Source: Lineolata rhizophorae (Eukaryota; Ascomycota; Dothideomycetes; Lineolatales; Lineolataceae). Taken from it: a stretch of DNA of 64,000 nt. Positions 10,159 to 22,219 of this stretch are shown in pieces. The notes under the pieces are model-generated. The model did no database searches, was not told where the DNA came from, and saw only the letters and a list, made by a program, of their open reading frames with translations. Numbering within the stretch: the first letter of the stretch is position 1; each line of letters opens with the position of its first letter. Made by a program: the position numbers and the translations under genes. The stretch lies in the NCBI GenBank assembly GCA_010093515.1, contig MU001671.1, positions 257,429 through 321,428 of the forward strand. Direction: 5' to 3'.

Positions 10159-12600
10159 TCAGCCGCACGTCTGTGCTCCTCCCTCGTCTGCACAGATTAT
10201 TAGCTCTATGCGTCCGGCAAGTAATATTCCCGAGGAACGACTCACTTTTAGTCATTTTGATAGTCGCCCCAACCACGCTCAATGCCATAACCAACCCGCC
10301 AAACGTAATGACCGCCCACGCCACCCAGGTGCGCCAATCCTTGGTCTTGCGCAGACGAAGGAAGCACAGCGGAGGTAGGACGTACGCGAGCGCCGAGGCT
10401 GAAGTGGCGCCGATGAGCTCGAAGACGGCGCCCAGATCGCAGGTGAGCAATGACAGTGTCATGGCAGAAATGACGAGTGCCGTCGTAAAGATCAAGTGCA
10501 GATGTGGGTTGTGCGGCTCGCCAGGGAACCAATAGTTGTTCATGACCTCGCGACATACAAAGCATTCAAGCGGGAGTGTGGTGAGCATGTTTAGCCCGAA
10601 ACAGCTGATGCCGACCGATGAGCGAGGTTAGTTTTTGGAAGACGTTATGCAAGCCAGTACTGAAAGACAAGACGAGTTGATGACGTACAGCCGTGCGATA
10701 TTCACCATAATATTGTCGAGCGGGAAGTTGTTCAGGACATTACCCTGGGTTTTATCGCCGAAAGTAAGGAAACCGCTCAATGCCATAATCAGACAGGCAA
10801 CCATGGAAACGCCTGTAGAATAATGCGTGACGCGGGCAAAACGGTCCATGGTAGGCTTTTGGAGAGAGCCATAGATGAGTAAACTATTATGATCTGCAAG
10901 AGGAATTGTTAGACTCCAAGAGCAACCGGAACCGCCCCAAATAGGATACTTACGGCAAACAAATGCTGCATATGGCGTTAGCAAATTAGCATTTGGATCG
11001 AATATAGGCTTCTGATATCATTCTTACCAAAAGAAATGACGCCAATGGCCTGGAAAATGCCAGCATTCATGACGAGAGAACCCTGAATCCGCCCACGTTC
11101 CTCTGTTGGAACGCCAAACCCTTGAGTAACTACGGTGATGATGATTATAAGCATGCTGATAAGAGCAAGAGTGCTCGCCTTCGCCAACTATTATGCCTTT
11201 TAGTCAGAGAATGAGACCAAATATGAAGAGTATGGAGGACTTACTTTAGCTATGTCCCGATATAAAGACAATGGGTATGAAATCCCTAGAATTAGAAGTA
11301 CAATGACGGCTTTCCGATCCGTCAAAAGCCAGAGAAACGACATATTTGCCAGTGAAGGAAAGATTGCGGCCAAAACGCGCGGAATTGTATCTCCTACAAT
11401 AATGCAAAATGCGACCATACCGCCAAATGCACTATTAACCGCAACTTAATTAGTCGCAGGGCAAGCCAAAAGTCAGGGCTATTGACTTACAATGCCCATT
11501 GCGCAATGCTAATAGCAATTAGACCAGACTTCCCGAAGCAATGTTCTACAGTTGCTTGGAAGGAATTGGTGCCGCTCATTTTAGAGTTGGTCACGATCAG
11601 TCGGATTGTCCAGTCGACAACGATAGTCAGACCAATCAACAATACAACTCCAGTGAGAAGGCCAGCTTGGCGAAAAGCATACGGCTGGCCGATGATTCCA
11701 GCCCCGCTATTAAAAGAAACGTCAGCGACTGGTTTGCAAGTGAACTATAACACCTCCTACACAAGCCCAATTATGACCTGAGGACACAAGGACAACTCAC
11801 ATGATGCTATTCGCCATATTCATAAACGCACTCCTCATCCCGCTCTTCGGCCTCGAGCTCTCCAACAAATCCTCTGCCTCAAACCCTTCGTCCGCACCCC
11901 CTGCAACCGTCACACTCGGTGCCTCGATTCCCGTGAGCAGCGGCAAATGCTGCTCCCCAGGTTCCCTCCGTCCTTGCGCATCCCTACTCCGACCTCTGGC
12001 CCCCCTCCTTCCTCCCAACCCAGTCAATCCCAACCCCACCCCACCTTCCCTTCTGCCCCTCTCCTCCATCCAATCTTCCTCGTCCACCCACCGGTCATCT
12101 TCGTCCTCGCCCATTCGGGCTTCCTCGCTCCCGCGGCCGCTTGTCGCCGCCACGTCGAAGCGCACGCGGTTCGGCGTCCGCGGCGTGCCGCCCGGGCGCG
12201 GCTGCGCGAAGCTGGACTGGCGCTTCGGCTGCGGGGGACCGCCGGCGGCGCCGGGCGGGCTGGGCGAGCCGGACGGTGTGGGGCGGCCGGAGGACTGGCC
12301 GGGAGAAGGGGTCGGGGACGGGGTGAGGCGTGAGGGGAGGACGTTGAGAGCGGACGGGGTGCGCGGCGCGGGCGACGCGGTCGTGGCCGGGGGTAGCGGC
12401 TGCTGCTGGTGGGCGGCGTCGTCGGCGCTATTGTCGGCGCGAGCGTGAACTACGATGTCGCTGCTGGCGGAGGAGTCGGTATCGAGGTCGATGTCGAAGG
12501 CGCCGGGGCCGTCGCGGCGATCGTGCAGCAGCGAGGAGGCCTCCTCTGCGCGCTGGGTCTGGGCGGCGGACAGGGGCGTCCGCGGGTCGTGTCGTGCCAT
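10159..12600 (-). CDS. AVT/SLC38-type (vacuolar) amino acid transporter
   Basis: Eight coding exons: 12600-11801, 11706-11491, 11431-11245, 11187-11028, 10965-10954, 10893-10689, 10604-10246, 10187-10159; 655 aa. The first about 260 residues are a disordered Ser/Pro-rich, partly acidic cytosolic tail. Then comes the family hallmark GAGIIGQPYAFRQAG (first transmembrane helix) and about ten more hydrophobic segments. Exon 5 is only 12 nt (codes FVC with split flanking codons) and rebuilds the conserved motif AFVCHHNSLLIYGSL. Relatives (yeast Avt2-like and animal SLC38 proteins) move neutral amino acids, often across vacuolar membranes, by proton or sodium coupling. The last intron (10245-10188) gives a short Cys/Gly end; reading through it would instead add about 45 unrelated residues, so the C-terminus is the least certain part. 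Substrate and location are inferred from family. Confidence 0.9.
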
Positions 12601-15385
12601 GGGATTGGGCTCCTGGTTATATTAGTCGCAATCATTGCGTGGGGGCACGCATGGCGGGTGGGCGGGTGCGGCAGATCGAGCACGCGCGCTACTCCTGCTC
12701 GCAGCTGCACGATAGCGGGAAGGCGTTCTTCTGGACGGGCCGATCTCAATCTTGAACGCCAGAAGATTTTCGCGGGGAGCAAGGGCAAAATGTGACTTGG
12801 AGGCAGGTATCAGCATCAGCCCTAGGCCCCTGCATGCCAGAAAGAGCAGCCGAAGGGTCCGGGGGCGCTCGGCCATCGGTCATTCCTGCCGCATGCGGCT
12901 GTGGCGTTTATCCCGCGTCTTTGTCACGTGAGCCGGTCTATTTTAAGCTGAATGCCACGGACAAAGCACGCCCATAAATGACTTTAACGTGCGCAGCCAG
13001 AGAACAGCTTCGAGGACGTTTGAAGAGACGCGACTTAGTTGGTTCATGCTTTACTGACAGGGCTTGAGTCCCGAGAATTGTCTACTCGGAACGTTCTGAT
13101 TACTTTCACTCTGCGTAGATAAATTCACCACTTGTCATTACTAGCTATGACGTAGTTCATGAAGCTTTGGTTGTATCGAATTGCGAAAAGGTTATAATGT
13201 TAATCATTGCTTGGCATAAATTTGGAGCTGGACAGCCACATTGTGCTGACCGATGAACGATATTTCTAACTTTTAGATGGTCTGTCAGTGGACACGAACT
13301 AATGCACTATAATGCAATTACACTGTTTCCTTCGGATCCATTACGCATTTTTAAGCTCTACATCGGTAGGCAGAGGGCATATGCCCAATCCAAGACCCCT
13401 TCGTACACCTAACCGTACAAAGAACTAATCAGGCCCCCAAACCCAACCGTGGGTCTTCTCCCCACCCGCCCACACACTCGAGCGAGTCATTCCCAGGCGC
13501 AACGCTCACCATCACAAACACCCCCCACCCCTCGCCCTCACCAACTCCTCCGCATTTACGCAAAGCGGCTTAATCTCCCCGACCCCCCCATGTACATATG
13601 TACCTCGCACATCCGCGCCAGAAACCACCACGTCACTGCCCGCCTCCCCCCCCTCGGCCCCCAACCAGGCGCAGCCCTGCCAGCCCCGTCCGGGCCCCCC
13701 AACACGGCCGACTGGTCCGCGAATCCCGCGGAATGGCCGGCCGGCCGGCGAGCGGGCGAGCGGCGTGCCTGTTCCGCCGGGCTGGACCGGACTCGTCCCT
13801 CGCGCTGTCGATCGGCGCCCCCGCCGGGTCGGGATTTGCTCCGCCTGGGGGGGAGGGGGGGGGGGGGGGCGTAAGCTGTGTGTGGATACCTAGGAAGATG
13901 CGAGCGGTCCGCGGAGGGCGTGATGGTGTATGGTTTGGATATGGGTGGAGGGCTAGGGGTCGGAAGGGCAGAGCGGCTCTGTTTGGTTAATCTGGGGGGG
14001 AGAAGGGAGGAGAATTGAGCGTCGAGTGGTCTCGGCTTTCGAATTCAAGAAGAAATGCCGGAGATGCGTTGTGCTCGATAGCGGAGCGGAGCTCTGCCGG
14101 GCTTTGCTACACGTGGCTGCCTGGATCGGACATTTGTTGGCCGGCCCGTGGAGACATGGATATCTAGGGTCCTGCGTTAGTGGACCCGATCACGCTGATA
14201 GAAGCCCGTTATCACGGACATAAAAAATTTTAAGTATTAAGAACGCAGAGTTGGCCATAGTCTAACTATGGTCAAGTGGAGAAACTATGGAGTGCGGTCT
14301 AAACACTACACACTGGGTAGAAAATATGTTAGAGCGCAAAACAATAGGAAAAGCGAAAACAAATGTGACAACGCAGGAAAAGGCTCAATTGCAAAATGAC
14401 AGACCGACATACGGAGAAGCCTGCGTAAAAGTACATGGAATCATGACTTCCTTGATTTCGGAGGATGATGAAAAGTGACAGACAGAAAAGTGAACGAGCC
14501 ACCAGATACATAAAAAACATCGCGCGGATTCTAAATGCAATGCTCCGCCACTCATCCGGGACCATCCTCGACAATACATAAGAAATTACATAGTGCGTCT
14601 TGGGGAGTGATGTCCAATACGAGAACAATCACAAAGCAAGTAGATTGCGACTTGCAACGCTCCTCGTCAAGTATGAATAGACATCATGCTGCTCTTCTTG
14701 CTCCTTTCTCCGACTTTCGACCGTCGAAACGATCAGTTGTCATCCGCTTCATCTTAACTAGAAGCCCCTCTCCACCGCGTGCATTCATTCGAATTGGGGG
14801 GTTGTGAAGTCGCCTCGCTCGCGCACCGAAACCTCGCCAGCTCACGAAGCTCGGCACGAAGACAAGCCCTCAACTCCGTTATGAAGCCCTTCGAGGCGGG
14901 CGATGCCTTCCCGAGAGCTGCAAATGTTTAGTGGTCCATCGAATATCGTTCGCTCCCCTGCGTCCCACTCCAAAAAACTGTCGCACGTCCTGATTCCGTA
15001 GACGTGTGGAAGGCAACCGCACTCAGGCAGAGGAACCCATTCACCGCACCGGGGAAATTGTGTAAGTCGAGTCCCTCTCGTCGGCCATGTGGACACCTTT
15101 GTCTCCGACGTCAGAGCTGCGAAACGCTCCCGGTCCAGCAACCCCCTTTCCCCTCGCAATCCTCCGCCCGACAAAAGCCCAGAGGTAAAAAAAAAGGTCG
15201 TCATCATAACCCCCTATGCCTCATCCAAACGCTTAAATCCAAACCCCTCCAGACCCACCCAAAAAAAAAAAAAGAGCGACTCCAAGCACTTAAAAAAGGT
15301 ATTCCCACAAAGACCAAAACCCCAAAGCGCCCCATCCCAAGCATCCCTCAAAAAAAAAAAAAACAGACTATCTCCTACCTACCCA
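12601..15385. other. Long intergenic region, no gene seen
   Basis: The first few hundred bases are the presumed promoter of the minus-strand transporter. Bases about 12950-13440 and 14220-14700 are AT-rich. Bases 13450-14020 are GC-rich with runs of C and G, including a long G run near 13846-13870. Bases about 15180-15380 contain several poly-A runs downstream of the kelch gene stop, probably its 3' flank. Short open frames are present (for example 14287-14478) but none resembles a known protein. Confidence 0.55.
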
Positions 15386-18158
15386 TCACCCCTCCCCCTC
15401 AACGAACCTCCCACCCCCCGCCCCCCTCCCCCTCCCCACGCCCCTCTCCCACGCACTCCCCCTCCCCGCCTCCGGCCCCGGGCTCCCCCCCGCCGGCAAC
15501 TCATGCGCCCCCCGCCCGCCGCCCACCGGCTGCGGATAAAACCTAACCGGCGTCGACGCCTGCGTCGGTGGACTACACGGCGCGTCGCCATCGCCATCGG
15601 CGCCGGCGCCGTCCCCAGCCCCCCCGTACCCGTAGCCCGGCGCGTAGTAGTACGGCGGGCCGTGCGGGCGGTGCTGCGCGTCGGGCGCCGCGTACGCGTG
15701 CGGGGCGCCGTACGGCGCGAAGCCGGGCTGCGCCGGCGCGCCGCCCGCGCCCGCGCCGGCGTAGTACGCCGCGTACGGCGAGTCGGGCGACGGGTAGGAC
15801 ACCGTGGGCGACGCCGCGGCGGCGGCGGGGTATCCGGGGGGTGCGCCCGGCGGCGGCGGCGGTGGCGACGCGCTGCCCCCGCTGCTGCTCTGCGTGCCGT
15901 AGGCGGCGGGCGTGACGGCCAGCGTGGACGCGGGGCTGTAGGCCAGCTTGGGCTCGAGGGCGGCGGCGGCGTCGGCGAAGGACGGGCTGGTGCCGTGGCC
16001 TTGCGCGCCGCCCGGGAGGCCCGGGGCGTCGCCGGGGCCGCCGCCGCCGGGGCCGCTGCGCCCGCCCGCCGCGCTCGTGCTGTCCATCTCGGACACGGCC
16101 GACGTGGCGGGCAGCTCGGCGGGCGGCGGCTGGGCGGCGTCGCGCTTGGCCCGGCGCCGGCTGCGGGGCGCGGCCCCGGTCGGGTCACGGCGCCGGCGGC
16201 GCCGCCGCAGGCAGAAGAAGATGAGGGCGATGAGGAGGATGAGGGCGGCGGCGCCGCCGACGGCGCCGCCGACGATGGCGCCTATGTTGGTGGAGGAGGA
16301 GCCGGAGGATGCGGAGGAGCCGGATGTTGAGGTGGAGGTGGGGATGGAGCGGGTGGCAGTTCGCTCGGAGAAGACGGGGGTGCGGGAGAAGTAAACCTGG
16401 GTGCGTGTGTGAGCGAGTTGGCCCTGTATATATATATATATTTATATTCATAGGCGTCTAGGGCTTGGTTGCAAACGATCTTGTACGTACGGGTAAGTCA
16501 CGGTGGCCCCAGGCTTCAACTGGGCTGGTGGTAGTCGCGCCACCAGTGGGACTGCATCTCATGTCAGCGCCATGCACGCGCAGTTGTAAAACGCACGAGT
16601 AGAACGTACCTTCCGCCAATCTCGTCCAGGATTTCCTGCGGAACGAAGTACTCGGTAATGTTCGGGTAGTAGAGGTCCCAGGGCGCGTTCTGGGGTCCGT
16701 TGGCGCCGAGGTTCAGGTTGTGCGTGCCCCAGATGGTCGGCGAGTCGCACTCGTCGTGCTGGGCGAAGTAGCCGCCGATGATGATCATCTGCGAGTTGCT
16801 GATGACGTTGCAGGTGGTGAGGCCGTGCGGATTGCCCGGGCCGGGCTCGGTCGGGAACCACTTTATCCACTTGAAGGACGGCATGGTGAGGATGTAGACG
16901 TCGTCGAAGCCGGTGATGTTGTTGATGCCCTGGCCGCCGTACAGGTAACTGTTCCGCAATGAGCGACGTGTCCCATCACGGTCCATCTTTGTTCTCCCGA
17001 GCTCGTGGTCACTTACATATTGTAGGACGACCGGTCCTGAGCCCACGTAGCGCCAGCGCAGAACTTGCGCCGCATGTCGGGGACATCGCCGGTCGCTTGC
17101 TGGAGATACCACTTCCCCGACTGGATGTCGTAGACGTGGATATTCTGCCAATCGTCAGTTCTCACGCACATGCTCCCACGCATCTGCGGCCTAGACTTAC
17201 GTCCATGGGGTCCTAAATCAAAGCTAGGAGTCAGTCTTGGCATCAAGTCAAGTTTTCATCCGTCGGAGCACTCACCCCCACAACAGTCCCGTTATTGTCC
17301 GGATCCATGACGCCCCCGAACGATATCAAGAGGCCGTTATCCGACGCCGGCAGGAACAGCATGACGCCCTCGGCCCTGCCCGCGCCGTCCGGCCCCGTGT
17401 TGTTAGTCCACGCCTCCGTCTCCATGTCGTACCGCACCAGATTGCTCGTCATGCGAGGGGAGCCCTCCCAGCCGGGCACCGACATGTCGCCCAGCCAGCC
17501 GCCGAGGTAGTAGCCCTCGGCGCGCTCGTTGACCGCGGCGCCGGCGCCCCAGGCCACGCGCTGGATGTCGCGCGGCGCGCCCGTCACGTTCCACTGGTCG
17601 AGGACGGCGTCGTAGGCCCAGAGGGCGAAGTCCTCGGGCGATTCCGTCACCTCGCCGCCGTAGAGGTAGAAGACCTTGTTGACCTCGTCGGCCCACAGTA
17701 CGCCGCCCGAGACGTCGGGCACGGACGCGTTCTTGGTCAGGCCCGTGTGCAGCTGCGGCATGCCCTCGTGGGTGTCGTTCAGGTCCTGCCATAGCAGATC
17801 CTTGTCTGTGCGAGGCGCGAAGCGGAAACAGAGGGTCAGATGGTTACTCTTTGCGCTTCCGGTGTTCGACTTTTTGTCTTTCGCACCATGAAGTGTTCTT
17901 TTGGTTCGGGAGGGGGGGAAATACGAGCAAGTCGCGCGCGGGCGCGGGGCGGTGATGGGGCTTACTTGTGTAGTTCAAAGGGTTCTGTGAAATGGGATTC
18001 CAGTTGACCATGCCGCCGTCGATGTACAACCGGCGGTCGATGACGGTCGTCTGGTGGCCGAACCGCCGGCAGAAGTCGGTCAAGGGATCCTTCTGCTGGA
18101 GGGACGGCGCGGCGAAGCTCAGCGCCGTGAGGGCGACGCCTGCCGCGCGGAGGGCCAT
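15386..18158 (-). CDS. Kelch-repeat protein with signal peptide and single transmembrane segment
   Basis: Seven coding exons: 18158-17966, 17805-17276, 17212-17201, 17144-17017, 16948-16610, 16551-16491, 16396-15386; 757 aa. It starts with a signal-like hydrophobic stretch (residues about 1-20). The ectodomain (about 25-400) has kelch-type blades: repeated Gly-Gly pairs followed by Trp spaced by hydrophobic strands (LYGGEV, YYLGGWL, LISFGG, LYGGQG, IIGGYF). A Ser/Thr-rich stalk (about 430-457) leads to a Gly/Ala-rich transmembrane helix (about 459-484), a seven-Arg stop-transfer, and a Pro/Gly/Ala/Tyr-rich cytosolic tail. Exon 3 is a 12-nt microexon coding DPMD that is needed to keep frame into NIHVYDIQSGKW. 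Such proteins are common plasma-membrane or wall proteins of moulds without a fixed function. The low-complexity tail could contain unrecognised splicing. Confidence 0.87.
16429..16441. repeat. (TA)n microsatellite in kelch-gene intron
   Basis: Thirteen bases of alternating TA inside the last intron of the kelch gene (16490-16397). Confidence 0.8.
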
Positions 18159-18198
18159 GGCGCCGGTGGTGGGTCGTCGGCCGTCTCTTCTCTTTCTC

Positions 18199-18227
18199 TG
18201 TCTCTCTCTCTCTCTCTCGCGCGCGCG
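18199..18227. repeat. (CT)n followed by (GC)n microsatellite
   Basis: A CT dinucleotide run passing into alternating GC about 40-70 nt upstream of the kelch start codon, hence in its likely 5' UTR or core promoter (GA-rich on the sense strand). Confidence 0.85.
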
Positions 18228-19060
18228 TCTACTCGGGCATGCAGGGTGGTTGATTTGTCGGGCAGAAGACCGGCGGGGGTCGTTCAGCGGCAGAGCAGAG
18301 CCAGGCCAAAGCCGTCCATCACAACCCGCACGCAGGCACGCAGACCGAAAAAGCCAGCAACAAACAACAGAAACAAGGTGGCCTCGTCGTGCGTTCACCG
18401 GGTTCGCAAAAGGTCGGAAGGGGGGAAGGAAACGTTCGAAAAACCACGACAAGGTGTAGTATGTAGTAGTTAGGAACGATAGGACGAACGCCAGCTAGCA
18501 CAAAAAAGCGCAAAACAAAAAATATGCACCAACCCGACGCCCGGTCCCTCTCTCGCTCTCTCTCTTTCTTTCTTACTCTCACTCGTACAGCTCGTGAGAT
18601 GGGGTTCCCCCCCCCTCCAGACCTCCGATACGCCGACCACTTACCTCCCCATCAGCCAGCCAGCCTGACCACACACCACCCTACCTTACCCGCCCACCCA
18701 ACCCTACACACCTACCTATGTACCCACACCGTACCCGCCCCCTCCCCCGGGTGCCCACCGCCGCCACCCGCTGGCCGGCGAATCCGCAAGCCAGGGCCCG
18801 TGGCCCCACCGCCGCTCGCGCTCGCGTCCGCCTCCGCCGCCGGCCAGCAAGCCAGCTGCCCCGGGCGGGGCAAAAGGGGCCGGGCGAGGCTGATTGGGCG
18901 GGCGGGCGGGCGGGGTGCGCGAGGAGAGGCGTCAGCGCGGCCAATTGGGGGGGGGAGGGAGACGGCTTTTGCTCAGCGAGAGGGAGAGATGGGCAGGGAC
19001 AGGGGCGGGGACATGCCAGGGCAGGGCAGGGCAGGGCGGACGCGGGGGACGAGATACATA

Positions 19061-19094
19061 CTACATACGTGCTACGTACTGCGCACGTATGTAG
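19061..19094. repeat. Perfect 12-bp inverted repeat of the TACGTA-type motif
   Basis: CTACATACGTGC (19061-19072) and its exact reverse complement GCACGTATGTAG (19083-19094) flank a 10-nt spacer, so the DNA can form a hairpin or cruciform. Related sequences recur at about 19240-19255, 22812-22837, 23213-23240 and 48100-48112. Confidence 0.8.
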
Positions 19095-21703
19095 CACTAC
19101 TACTCCGTACTGCCGGCGACGTCGCGGCCAAGCGAGGCCCCAACGGTGCTTCCGTCCGCCGATCCGCCAGGACGGATTTTTCCTCCCGCGTTTGGCGAAA
19201 CGCGGCCCCTACGTGTGTGGAGGTATGCATGTAGGTACCTGCTCCGTACGTATGTACGTTCTCCGCGGGGGAGGGCTGTGCTTCGCCCTTTCGCGCCAGA
19301 ACGGCCGAAACACAAAAAAAAGGACCAGCGTACGTAGCGCAGCGGGACCCGTCGTAGCTGGCCGCACCGCTACATGGGAGAGGTTGTACCGGATGTACCT
19401 ATGTATGGCATGTATGTAGCCCGCGTTTTGCAGCCGGGGGCCCAGGCCCCGATCGACAGCCTCAGCCGCAGCGCGCTAGCCTAGCCTTCGACCCCGCCGG
19501 GGGCCTGGGTTCTCCCCCCCGGTCAGCCCGGGAGCATGTCGCCGGACCGTGTCGCCCGTCGCTTTTGCTCAAATTCGACGGCGCCGTTCTTGTGGGCGTT
19601 TGGGCGATCGGGGGAACTTTTGGTCGAGGGCATGTGAATATGGATGGGGGCGACGGCGAACGGGTTGGACTGTTTTGGGGGGAGAAGGGAGAGGGAGGGG
19701 GGTCCGATTTGAGGTCGCTCAGATGGGGTGCAAGAATTGGACTGGAATCCTGATTCATTTCGCTGGTTGCTCAGTCTTGCTGGAAGAGGCACGGCTCTGT
19801 CTGCACGGATCCGGCAGACGTGTCACACAATACATAGCACGTCCGCGAGCCATGCAACGACAAAAGGCTAATTTGTACGTACATATACAGGTGCTGCAAC
19901 GACTCCAGCACCGCTTCCGGTCCATGCCGAACCCGAGCCCGTTCTGCTCCCTGCGTCTCGTCTCGTCCATCGTCCTCCCGGCTTGATGGCCACTGACACG
20001 GCACCCGCAACGACGCGAACGCCCGCCCGCCAGACGAGAACCTCGCTAGAATCGCTGCTTACCCGCCTCGCGGCCACCGCGTCCCTAGCGCCAGATCGAT
20101 ACCATCCCCTGTACTTACAACGTACATAGATGCGCAGCCAACGGCCGCCGTCGGCGCCCAAGCAGCGTCCTGCCCGCCGCCAGGCTCTCATGACATTAGC
20201 TTTTTTTTTTTTTCTTTCGCGCCGCGCCCCTGCAGGTCGGTCAGGGCTGAGCCGTGTACATACCTACGCACCCGCTCGACGCCGGCCGGGAAGCTAGGAA
20301 GCGCGGCCACGCGCGCACAAAAGGCTGCGAGCCCGTCTGGGCAATAAAAGGGCGCCGCGCTGCCGTGCCCCCCCTCTCGTCGCCGCGCGCGGCCTGTCCG
20401 GGCAGGTATGGCATCGCTCGCGCCGCTGAAATGCTGAGGGCGCAGCGCGATCGAGCAGAGCGGCGCATCGTCGCCCCGTCATTCGCTACCGGCGCCGCCT
20501 TCCAGATCTCGGCGGCGGCGGCGGGTCGAACCCAGCGCCACCGCAACGCCAGGGCGGCTGACCGATTTGTGCGGACCCTACGTAGCTGAGCGTGATGCGG
20601 TCGAGGGCTGCCGGCAACCGAAGCAATCGCTCGAGCCGGCGTATCGTACGCAGTACATACACACATAGCCAGCCGGCAAGGCTGACTTTGAGACCGCGCC
20701 TGTCACCTGCGTACTCGCGTTCGGGCTGTCCGCAAGCCCGGCTGTCGGCTTTGCACCTTTTCGACTTGCTTTCGCGCGCGTGCACCACTCATGTCGCCGG
20801 AAATAGATTGAGCCGGCCTTCTTCTCTCTCCGTCACCGCCTCTTACGGGGAAACGTAGTAGCGAGGCAGGGGGGGAAGCCAGGGCTCCATGCGGCTTTCG
20901 AACGATTTGCGGAGCATGTCAGCAACAACCTGGCGGCGCCGGCAGCTGGAATGGGAAGGTAGGGGCGCGGTACTTACATAGAAAGATGTCTGATAGCCAC
21001 GTGCTGACGGTGGTCCTTTGAGCCGACGGACATCTCACCACGTCCTCCGCGTACTCCAGGGGCTGGCTTGTCGTTGGCAAGGAGCTATACCCGGGGGTTC
21101 AGAAAGATCGGCGCTACTAACGGGTTCGGGTTAATGGTTGGGGGGACAGAGGGCCTACGTGAAGCTATAAGATCTACGCTGTGGTGATGGACCTGGAGAA
21201 CCTATGTGCTACGTATGGACATTCATACACTAGTGCCGCCAGCACCCTTCAAGAATGCTTTCCCGGGCTGGTAGCACGAATGCACCCGATGGAATAACCG
21301 ACGCATAATTTTCATATACGATTTCTCCCAACTGACTCAACATCATTCGCATTTTTCTTTTTGCAGCATACTCCAGTCACTTGCCCATACAGAGCACACC
21401 GTAACTCACTACTGATGGGATACTCGAAGTCACAACACAACGAACAGCATTGTTGTCAACCATACTCGACTTTACGCCGGCAAATGCATTATAATGTTTA
21501 CACTCGTACAATGGATGCCAAATAAGTACCTGTTCACAAGTATCCCGCAGGCATCAAGCCGAACCCCATAAGACCCACTACCAGCACCCAGCAGCAGGCA
21601 TGCAACCACAGACCACCATGAACCCCCCCGACCCGGCCAGCGTGCCCTAGCACGATGGCATCAACCACCACCTACTACGCATACTCCCCTCCCAATCCCC
21701 CCC

Positions 21704-22219
21704 TCACAACATCCCCACCACCGCCACCACCGCGCCCAACACCCCGCCCAAAGCCGGCACCGCCCTCCCCACCGCCAAATCATCCGAGCTCGCCGCCGCC
21801 GCATCCGCGCCCGTCCGCGCCGCCTCGCTCGCCTCAGCCGCCGCACTACTCGCGCGGCCCGCGACGCTACTAGCGCGGCCCTCGGCGTCGGAGGCGCGGC
21901 TGGCCGCCTCGCTGGCCACGCTGCTGGCCAGGCCGCCGACCTCGCTCGTCAGCGACGCGAGCGCGCCCGTCGACGGCACCAGCGTCGTCAGCCCGGCCGC
22001 CGCCGACGTCGCGGCCGACAGCGCCGAGTCCACGTCCGAGCCCACGGCCGCCGCCAGCGAGGACGCGTCCGTGGCCCCGCCCGCGACGGCCGAGTCGATC
22101 TCCGAGGCCGCCGACGAGATCAGGCTGTTGATGGAGTCGGGGACCGCGATGGTTATGTCTTGGGCGAGGGTGGCGGCCGGGAGGGCCAGGCCGAGGCTGA
22201 GGAGGTAGGTGGCGCGCAT
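21704..22219 (-). CDS. Small secreted Ser/Ala-rich protein, probably GPI-anchored
   Basis: A single exon of 171 aa. The start is the first ATG (22219) that places a signal peptide at the N-terminus: residues 1-20 read MRATYLLSLGLALPAATLAQ with a good AxA-type cleavage site. The body is almost entirely Ala, Ser, Gly, Asp and Thr, without Cys, and could form extended or helical wall-spanning structure. The last about 20 residues (ALGGVLGAVVAVVGML) are a hydrophobic tail preceded by small residues, the pattern of a GPI-attachment signal. No conserved domain is recognised. It resembles many short, fast-evolving fungal wall or surface proteins. A poly-A run lies directly before the ATG on the sense strand. 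Function is unknown; surface location is inferred from the two terminal signals. Confidence 0.75.
   Translation of the reverse strand: MRATYLLSLGLALPAATLAQDITIAVPDSINSLISSAASEIDSAVAGGATDASSLAAAVGSDVDSALSAATSAAAGLTTLVPSTGALASLTSEVGGLASSVASEAASRASDAEGRASSVAGRASSAAAEASEAARTGADAAAASSDDLAVGRAVPALGGVLGAVVAVVGML

Larger units (their letters stand above)
18159..21703. other. Long GC-rich intergenic region with simple and palindromic repeats
   Basis: Immediately upstream of the kelch ATG is a CT-rich leader with a (CT)n/(GC)n run at about 18199-18227. Bases 18500-21000 are GC-rich with many overlapping Arg/Pro-rich open frames on both strands that look like compositional artefacts. Short palindromic TACGTA/GTATGTAG sequences recur (see 19061-19094), and a poly-T run lies near 20201-20214. 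Bases 21000-21650 are of more average composition. I see no gene. Confidence 0.55.

Noticed and set aside
13846-13870. Long G run as a possible quadruplex regulatory element
   Set aside because: Only one long run in low-complexity DNA with no nearby gene start; nothing supports a function.
14287-14478. 63-codon plus-strand open frame
   Set aside because: Short, in AT-rich DNA, without similarity or splice context.
15089-16330. 413-codon plus-strand frame opposite the kelch gene tail
   Set aside because: Arg/Ala/Gly-rich antisense shadow of the low-complexity C-terminal tail of the kelch protein.
18524-20666. Several frames of 100-230 codons on both strands
   Set aside because: All Arg/Pro/Ala-rich, mutually overlapping, in GC-rich intergenic DNA with palindromic repeats; no motif or consistent codon pattern.
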